From: Variovorax sp. PBL-H6
GTDB taxonomy: Bacteria; Pseudomonadota; Gammaproteobacteria; Burkholderiales; Burkholderiaceae_C
Assembly: GCF_901827155.1 (NCBI RefSeq)
Contig: NZ_LR594659.1
Span: forward strand, 1,178,001-1,242,000
Length of the DNA stretch: 64,000 nt
Direction of reading: 5' to 3'
Part shown: piece after piece, positions 58,967-64,000 of the stretch
Layout of the letters: each line of letters starts with the position of its first letter
Numbering within the stretch: position 1 is the stretch's first letter
Notes under the pieces: generated by a model
Told to the model about the DNA's origin: nothing
Seen by the model: only the letters and a program-made list of their open reading frames with translations
Database searches by the model: none
Position numbers and translations under genes: made by a program

Positions 58967-59685
58967 GGGCTTGCCACGTCCCCCGTGCCGACCCTGCGGG
59001 CCTGGACGCTGAAACGCAGGCTCAGGCGATCCTGCACCTGAATCGCGCCGCCCAGGACCGAAAAGGGCACGATGCCGAATTCGGACTGGTCGAACTCAAG
59101 CGTGCCGGCCACGTTCAGCTCGCCGTTGGCCATGCCGATGCGGACCGGCAGATCGAAGCGGCGGCTCGTTCCGTGCAGCGTGACCTCGATGCCGAGTTGC
59201 GCGCCGGCCGTCATCGCCGCCGGGCCGCTCACCCGGATCAGCGCGAAGGGGAAGCGCTGCACCTCGAGCACCTTGTCGAGCATGTTGGCGCGCGTGGCGG
59301 CGATGTCGGCGTCGCTCGGCTGCGTGTCCAGCCCTGCCTCCGCGCGCAGCGCCGGCTCGTCGACCGAGAGCTCGGCCAGGGGCAGGTACAGGTCCGCGCG
59401 GCCGTCGTCGGTGGCGATCAGGCCTTGCACATGGCGGCTCGCGACGACGTGGTCGTGCCCCAGCCGCGCCAGCGATCCACCGCGGCGCACGGTGATGACG
59501 GCCAGCGAACGTGCGGTCTCGATGCGATAGACCGCCTTGCCCCGGGCCAGCGCCTGCGCGGAGAACGTGCTCGGAAATTCAATCGGTGCCGTGCGGCCCG
59601 CTGAGACGGACGCGCTCTCGCGCATTGGCGATCCGCACCCTGCGACGAGCACGACGAGGACGATGACGAGCAGGGCAAGGCCCAT
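58951..59685 (-). CDS. YceI family lipoprotein
   Basis: 244 residues from the ATG at 59685. A lipoprotein signal (LALLVIVLVVLVAGCGSP, lipobox LVAGC) leads into a YceI beta-barrel (SLARLGHDHVVASRHVQGLI, FALIRVSGPAAMTAGAQLGI, RRFDLPVRIGMANGELNV, FDQSEFGIVPFSVLGGAIQV). YceI proteins bind isoprenoid-quinone-like ligands in the periplasm. It is the second YceI gene of the locus, separated from the first by a REP-like repeat. Upstream in-frame codons run through that repeat and are not coding. Confidence 0.87.
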   Translation of the reverse strand: MGLALLVIVLVVLVAGCGSPMRESASVSAGRTAPIEFPSTFSAQALARGKAVYRIETARSLAVITVRRGGSLARLGHDHVVASRHVQGLIATDDGRADLYLPLAELSVDEPALRAEAGLDTQPSDADIAATRANMLDKVLEVQRFPFALIRVSGPAAMTAGAQLGIEVTLHGTSRRFDLPVRIGMANGELNVAGTLEFDQSEFGIVPFSVLGGAIQVQDRLSLRFSVQARRVGTGDVASPWPMQ

Positions 59686-59693
59686 TCCAGAAA

Positions 59694-59875
59694 CACCGCG
59701 GAACCGGCTTTGCCGGGCCGCTGGTGTTGCCCCCGGCAGGGGGTGGGCGGCTACACGAAGTGAGCCAACCTGGGGGGGAGCAACATCCCCACCGCGGAAC
59801 CGGCTTTGCCGGGCCGCTGGTGTCGGAAGGGGGCCGGCGTAAGCGACACGAAGTGCGCGAAACCTGGGGGAGAGC
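59694..59875. repeat. REP-like element, two tandem copies
   Basis: A 34-bp block containing CCGGCTTTGCCGG (5-bp stem) occurs at 59694-59727 and 59790-59823, 96 bp apart. Related tails follow (CACGAAGTG and CCTGGGGG). It fills the gap between the two YceI genes. Such elements are scattered in Comamonadaceae genomes. Confidence 0.8.
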
Positions 59876-59876
59876 G

Positions 59877-60491
59877 TCATTTCAGCAGGCGCACGCGGAA
59901 CTTGATCGTCACGTCGGGGCCGATGACGTCGGTCGCCGCCCACTCGCCGGTGCCGATGCCGAAGGGCTGCCGCTTGACGGTGAACTCGCCCTGCATGCCC
60001 GCCGTGTCCGCTTCGCCGCTCCAGGTGAAAGGCACCTCGACGGCCTGCTGCACGCCCTTCAGCCTCAGCGTGCCGCGCGCGAGATAGCTGTTGCCCTGCA
60101 CACGGCGAATCTCGGAGGCGCGGAACTCCGCCTGCGGATGGCGGGCGGCGTCGAACCACTCGGGACCGGCGATGGCCTTGTTGATGTCCGCGTTCGCCAT
60201 GTCGGCGCTCGCGACGCCGATGCGGACCTCGAGGCGGCCGTCGGCGGGGCGCTCGGGGTCGAAGTCGAGCCGCACCTCGAAGTCCTTGAACGAACCCGGC
60301 GCCGGCGTCTTCTCGAAGGTTGCGGCGAAATCGAGCCGGCTTGCGGCCGGGTCCATCTTCCATTCGGCCGCAAAGGCGGGCGGCAGCGTGGCGCAGGCGA
60401 GCACCAGGGCGAGGCGGGCCAGGCGGGCGACTGGAGTCCCTTTGCCTTCGGCGACGGCGTTATTCGGCAGCGGAGCAGCCGTGCGGTTCAC
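59877..60491 (-). CDS. YceI family periplasmic protein
   Basis: 204 residues. GTG at 60491 overlaps the cytochrome b561 stop (GTGA), deciding the start. A long signal region ends ATLPPAFAAEWKMDPAASRL, and the YceI barrel shows FKDFEVRLDFDPERPADGRL, EWFDAARHPQAEFRASEIRR and RQPFGIGTGEWAATDVIGPD. YceI with cytochrome b561 is a recurrent pair, thought to handle a quinone-type ligand near the inner membrane. Confidence 0.88.
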   Translation of the reverse strand: MNRTAAPLPNNAVAEGKGTPVARLARLALVLACATLPPAFAAEWKMDPAASRLDFAATFEKTPAPGSFKDFEVRLDFDPERPADGRLEVRIGVASADMANADINKAIAGPEWFDAARHPQAEFRASEIRRVQGNSYLARGTLRLKGVQQAVEVPFTWSGEADTAGMQGEFTVKRQPFGIGTGEWAATDVIGPDVTIKFRVRLLK

Positions 60492-61081
60492 GAGGGGCGC
60501 CTCCGGGCCGGCAGCATCCGCATCAGCACCTCGTCGCGCAGGATGAAGTGGTGCCGCAGCGCCGCGCCGATGTGCACGGCGAGCAGGGCGGCCAAGGCGA
60601 TGCCCAGCGAGAGATGAACGATTGCCGCGAGATCGGACGCCGCCTTGTCGGCGGCCGCGATCGCTGGCAGCGGCCATTGCCGGAAGATGCGGAACGGCAT
60701 GCCCGAGGTGGACTGGATCACCCAGCCGCTGAGCGGCAGCGCGAGCATCAGCCCATACAGCAGCACGTGGCTGGCGCGCGCCGCGGTGCGTTCCCATGCC
60801 GGCATGTGCGCGGGCAAGGCGGGCGCAGCCGGTGCGGCGAGACGCCACGCCAGGCGCAGCAGCACCAGCGCAAGCACCAGGACCCCGATCGACTTGTGCC
60901 AGACGAAGAGATCCAGCTTGGTCGGCGAGAGCCGCCATGAGACCGCCAGCCAGCCCAGGGCGAACTGAACGAGGATCAGCAGCCCGATCAGCCAATGGAA
61001 GAACTTGATGCCGCCGCTCCATGCGGCGGGTGCCGGCCCTGCTTGCCGGCGGGCGTCGACGGGTCTGGGTTTCGGCCGCAT
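60488..61081 (-). CDS. Cytochrome b561 family protein
   Basis: 197 residues from the ATG at 61081, with four membrane helices. KFFHWLIGLLILVQFALGWL and VWHKSIGVLVLALVLLRLAW hold haem-ligand His residues. The later RASHVLLYGLMLALPLSGWV and AIVHLSLGIALAALLAVHIG carry more. It transfers electrons at the inner membrane, probably from quinol or superoxide. Upstream gene of the YceI pair and coupled to it by overlap. Confidence 0.9.
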   Translation of the reverse strand: MRPKPRPVDARRQAGPAPAAWSGGIKFFHWLIGLLILVQFALGWLAVSWRLSPTKLDLFVWHKSIGVLVLALVLLRLAWRLAAPAAPALPAHMPAWERTAARASHVLLYGLMLALPLSGWVIQSTSGMPFRIFRQWPLPAIAAADKAASDLAAIVHLSLGIALAALLAVHIGAALRHHFILRDEVLMRMLPARRRPS

Positions 61082-61137
61082 CCCGTGCTTGTACCGGCTG
61101 TGCCGGTTGCGTACAAGAGGGCTGCAAGGCGTCGCTC

Positions 61138-62394
61138 TCAAGCGGGCTGTGCGCCCACCTGCCGCGCGGGCCAGAGCCGTACCGCCAAGGCCGCGACGGC
61201 CGAAGCGGTCGCCAACGCCGTGACGCCCATCCAGCCCCACCCGGCCAGCAGCAGGCTGCCCAGTGCCGCGCCGACCGCCATGCCGACGAACATGCCGATG
61301 AAGAGCACGGCGTTGAGCCGGCTGCGCGCGGCGGGTTCGATGCCGTAGATCAAGGTCTGGTGTGCGATCAGCGTCGCCTGGACGCCGAGGTCGAAGCCGA
61401 TCGCGCAAAGCACCAGCAAGCCGAGGCGGGCGTGCGGCTGCAGCAGCGGCGACAGCGTCATCGCGGCGAAGGAGACGACGACCAGCCCCGCCCCCAGCCG
61501 TGTGACCCATTCCGGCCCGCGGCGGTCGGCGATGCGCCCGGCCAGCGGCGCCGCGAGCGCGCCGGCGGCGCCGGCCAGGCCGAAGGCGCCGGCGGCAGCA
61601 GCGCCCAGATGGAAGGGCGCGGCGTGCAGCATCACGGCAAGCGTCGACCAGAAGGCGCTGAAGCCGATCGCCAGCAGCCCCTGGGCCCATGCCGCGCGGC
61701 GCAGCGCCGGATGGCGCTTCCACAGCGCGGCCAACGAGCCCAGGAGTGCGCGGTAGGCCAACTGCGTCGTGGGCCGGAAGCGCGGCAGCCGCTGCCAGGC
61801 CGCCAACCCGATCATGGCGATGCTCGCCGCCGCCCCGAGGAACACCGCGCGCCAGCCGAAGTGCTCCGCCACGAAGCCGCTCGCCACCCGCGACAGCAGC
61901 ACGCCCAGCAGCAGCCCGGTCATGACCGTGCCCACGGCGCGGCCGCGGTGCGCTTCGGGCGCGAGCGTGGCGGCGGCTGGCACGACGTCCTGCGCCAGCG
62001 TCGCGGACAGCCCGATGACCAGGCTCAGGACCAGCAACACGCCGATGGAAGGCGCGATCCCTGTCATCAGCAGCGCGGCGCCGAGCACGCCAGCCTTGAT
62101 CAGGATGATGCGGCGCCGGTCGTAGCGGTCGCCGAGCGGCGCCAGCAGCCCGATGCCGAGCGCGTAACCGAGCTGCGTGAGTGTGGGGACGAGGCCGATC
62201 GCGCGATCGGAGGCGCCGATCTCTGCGGCGAGCACGCCGAGCATGGGCTGGCTGTAGTACAGCGATGCGACCGCCAGGCCGGCCATGGCGGCCAGCAGGA
62301 GGAGCAGCGATGCAGGCAGTGCCTTCGCCACGGCCGCTTGGGCCGGTGCCGGTACGGCCACCGGCGTTGCATGCGAACATTGAATGCCAGGCAT
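61138..62394 (-). CDS. MFS transporter
   Basis: 418 residues with about 12 membrane helices. The first repeat has ASLYYSQPMLGVLAAEIGAS and the MFS loop GLLAPLGDRYDRRRIILIKA. The second half has LAAPLAGRIADRRGPEWVTR and FIGMFVGMAVGAALGSLLLA. It resembles the YnfM/arabinose-efflux-like drug:H+ antiporter group. It is divergent from a LysR gene (97-bp gap), the usual layout for a regulated efflux pump. Confidence 0.9.
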   Translation of the reverse strand: MPGIQCSHATPVAVPAPAQAAVAKALPASLLLLLAAMAGLAVASLYYSQPMLGVLAAEIGASDRAIGLVPTLTQLGYALGIGLLAPLGDRYDRRRIILIKAGVLGAALLMTGIAPSIGVLLVLSLVIGLSATLAQDVVPAAATLAPEAHRGRAVGTVMTGLLLGVLLSRVASGFVAEHFGWRAVFLGAAASIAMIGLAAWQRLPRFRPTTQLAYRALLGSLAALWKRHPALRRAAWAQGLLAIGFSAFWSTLAVMLHAAPFHLGAAAAGAFGLAGAAGALAAPLAGRIADRRGPEWVTRLGAGLVVVSFAAMTLSPLLQPHARLGLLVLCAIGFDLGVQATLIAHQTLIYGIEPAARSRLNAVLFIGMFVGMAVGAALGSLLLAGWGWMGVTALATASAVAALAVRLWPARQVGAQPA

Positions 62395-62491
62395 GGAGTA
62401 AACCCTTGGAATTGCGTTGAAGACAGAGTCTGAGGGTTATGCTTCGCAAGCGGTAGCCGGAAAGGCTGAACAACCGATATACGTCGATCGC

Positions 62492-63481
62492 ATGAACGAA
62501 CCCGCTGCGCCCACGGGCACCACCGACCGCATCGCGCTGATGCAGACCTTCGTTCGCATCGTGGAGGCCGGCAGCCTGTCGGCCGCCGCAGCGCAGATGG
62601 GCGCGACCCAGCCCACCGTGAGCCGGCGTCTCCAGGCGTTGGAGCGCTCGCTGGGCGTGCGCTTGCTGCGTCGCTCGACCCACGCGATGAAGCTCACCGA
62701 GGACGGCGAACGCTGCTACGAACGCGCCAAGGAACTGCTGGCGAACTGGGAGGCCTTCGAGGCCGAGTTGCGCGGCGCCGGCGACGAAGCCGAGGGCAGC
62801 CTGCGCGTGATCGCGCCCCATGCCTTTGGCCAGCAGCAACTGGTCGAGCCGCTGGCGCGCTTCCTGCGGCGCTACCCGCGTGTCACCGTCGAATGGCTGC
62901 TGCACGACGACATGCAGGACTTCGTGGCGAATGGCGTCGACTGCGCCATCCAGGTGGGCGAGGTCCGCGATCCTTCGGTGGTGGCGCTCAAACTGGCGGA
63001 GGTGCCGCGCATCGTGATCGCCGCGCCTTCGGTGCTCGAGGGCCGGCCCCTACCCGCCCATCCCTCCGAACTGGCAAGCCTGCCCTGGCTGGCGCTGCGC
63101 ACCTTCTACCGCAACGAGGTGACGCTCACGCATGCGGCGAGCGGCGAAACCCTGCGTTTCGCGATCCGGCCGCGCCTGAGCACCGACAGCTTGCTGGCCA
63201 TGCGCAGCGCCGCGCTCGCGGGGCTGGGCGCGTGCGCCGCATCGGCCTGGCTACCGGTCGATGATCTGGTGCAGGGGCGCCTGCTCCATCTGGCACCCGA
63301 ATGGCGCGCGGCGCCCTTGCCGGTCTACCTGGTCTACCCCCACGCGCGCTTCCAGCCGGCCCGGTTGCGCCGCTTCATCGAGGCAATGCGGGAGGCGATG
63401 CCCGCCATCTTCGGAATGGACGTGCCGGCGGGGGCAGGCAATCAGGCGCTTGCGGGGCGCGGTCCGCGCCCGCCTCTATAG
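62492..63481 (+). CDS. LysR family transcriptional regulator
   Basis: 329 residues from the ATG at 62492. The winged helix is LMQTFVRIVEAGSLSAAAAQ with ATQPTVSRRLQALERSLGVR. The effector domain has EGSLRVIAPHAFGQQQLVEP and DCAIQVGEVRDPSVVALKLA. The frame is open 25 codons upstream, but that part has no similarity. It is divergent from the MFS gene and likely controls it. ACCCT and AGGGT half-sites flank the intergenic region. Confidence 0.9.
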   Translation: MNEPAAPTGTTDRIALMQTFVRIVEAGSLSAAAAQMGATQPTVSRRLQALERSLGVRLLRRSTHAMKLTEDGERCYERAKELLANWEAFEAELRGAGDEAEGSLRVIAPHAFGQQQLVEPLARFLRRYPRVTVEWLLHDDMQDFVANGVDCAIQVGEVRDPSVVALKLAEVPRIVIAAPSVLEGRPLPAHPSELASLPWLALRTFYRNEVTLTHAASGETLRFAIRPRLSTDSLLAMRSAALAGLGACAASAWLPVDDLVQGRLLHLAPEWRAAPLPVYLVYPHARFQPARLRRFIEAMREAMPAIFGMDVPAGAGNQALAGRGPRPPL

Positions 63482-63571
63482 CCGAACTGGGGCTTGCTGA
63501 CAAGAGCTCCTCTGAAGGAGGCGCCATGCGGGCTTGCGCGCCAAACTCCCGCCCCGAGGACCCCAGCAGCC

Positions 63572-63769
63572 ATGACGAAGAAGATCCAGCTCAATGATGA
63601 ACAGTGGCGGACGCTCGAAGCGTTGCGCGATGCCCTCGCGAAGCGGCGCCCCACCCACACCATCAAGGTCTCCAGCCGTCTGCGTTCCAACGGGCTGGTC
63701 ACGACCGACCACCAGGGCGCCTGCGTGCTGACCGACCAGGGGCTCAGCCGGTTGAACCAGGGGCGCTGA
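63572..63769 (+). CDS. Small hypothetical protein (65 aa, winged-helix-like)
   Basis: 65 residues: helix EQWRTLEALRDALAKRRP, then VSSRLRSNGLVTTDHQGACV and LTDQGLSRLNQGR, which together look like a minimal winged helix (LTxxGL ending). GAGGACC lies 12 bp before the ATG. It has a hydrophilic, basic composition and no membrane segment. Family not recognised. It follows a short CTCCT-CTGA-AGGAG stem after the LysR gene. Confidence 0.6.
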   Translation: MTKKIQLNDEQWRTLEALRDALAKRRPTHTIKVSSRLRSNGLVTTDHQGACVLTDQGLSRLNQGR

Positions 63770-63792
63770 GCGCTCGACGGCTTTGGTCCTTC

Positions 63793-64000
63793 ATGCAGCT
63801 GGCGTCGTGGAGCGACACCGAGCCTCGCTCTGACTACAACATCGGCACTACACGAACGATGATCGCGAGCAGCAGGGGCGGCACCTCGACCGAACTGGCA
63901 ACAGGCTTCACGCTGTCACTAAGCGAATCGACCAGCCTCTATGGCGAAGTCGGGAAGTTGTGGGCTTCAGGCGGAGACACGCGCGTGAAGTCGCAGCTCA
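63793..64000 (+). pseudogene. Autotransporter beta-domain fragment (runs off window)
   Basis: From the ATG at 63793 the frame reads MQLASWSDTEPRSDYNIGTT, then STELATGFTLSLSESTSLYG and EVGKLWASGGDTRVKSQL to the edge. This is the last third of an outer-membrane autotransporter barrel. No passenger domain or signal peptide precedes it, since another gene ends 23 bp upstream. It is therefore a detached C-terminal remnant, or a gene whose start was lost. The missing end lies beyond the window. Confidence 0.6.

Overview
The window is high-GC DNA with dense, tightly packed genes. The gene content (Bug-type tricarboxylate binding protein, MmcB-like remnant, two-domain H-NS, many LysR/IclR/GntR/AraC regulators, paired YceI proteins with cytochrome b561, REP-like elements) points to the Comamonadaceae, most likely a Variovorax-like soil betaproteobacterium. 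This is a judgement from protein families; no database search was run. No rRNA, tRNA, CRISPR array or complete insertion sequence was seen.

Layout. 1-3.1 kb: two acyl-CoA dehydrogenases divergent from an IclR regulator. 3.2-4.5 kb: two abutting gene remnants. 4.6-8.4 kb: LysR regulator divergent from an NAD(P)-binding protein, a HAD hydrolase and an M20 amidohydrolase. 8.4-12.4 kb: a leftward set of GNAT, GhrA-like reductase, class III aminotransferase and Lrp regulator. 12.8-23.1 kb: a rightward catabolic/transport run of cupin, HAD, FAD oxidase, complete peptide-type ABC importer, tartrate/malate dehydrogenase and succinate-semialdehyde dehydrogenase. 23.2-26.1 kb: a leftward FAD oxidoreductase plus aldehyde dehydrogenase. 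Its upstream region repeats the leader of the aminotransferase gene 16 kb away, which suggests co-regulation. 26.5-29.3 kb: an iron-permease-like protein, an unknown protein, and a DMT exporter preceded by a promoter-palindrome-terminator unit.

29.3-37.4 kb is the most distinctive metabolic region. A LysR regulator sits between two arms. The leftward arm is maleylacetate reductase, amidase, a LinD/PcpC-like glutathione-dependent dehalogenase and a divergent tryptophan-2,3-dioxygenase-like protein. The rightward arm is a nitroreductase, a PcpA/LinE-like hydroquinone ring-cleavage dioxygenase and a WrbA-like quinone reductase. Together they read as a pathway for a substituted (halo- or nitro-) hydroquinone, with quinone reduction, dehalogenation, ring cleavage and maleylacetate reduction all represented.

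37.4-43 kb: a GST, an H-NS protein with two DNA-binding domains, a decayed dihydroxyacetone kinase behind a Bug protein and a DapA-family aldolase, then GntR and AraC regulators. 43.1-48.2 kb: a compact six-gene operon joining a partner-switching module (STAS protein, RsbW-like ATPase, SpoIIE/PP2C phosphatase) to a Rab-like small GTPase, a membrane-spanning OmpA-domain protein and a coiled-coil protein. I know of no defined function for this combination. 48.5-54.5 kb: a 1805-residue RTX protein with 600-bp near-identical repeats. Its N-terminus and its translationally coupled membrane partner lie in AT-rich, probably foreign DNA. 55.3-56.1 kb: a broken MmcB-like gene bounded by an 80-bp direct repeat. 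56.1-64 kb: GlxA-type regulator, DJ-1-like lipoprotein, SRPBCC protein, two YceI proteins, cytochrome b561, MFS transporter, LysR, a small protein and an autotransporter fragment at the window edge.
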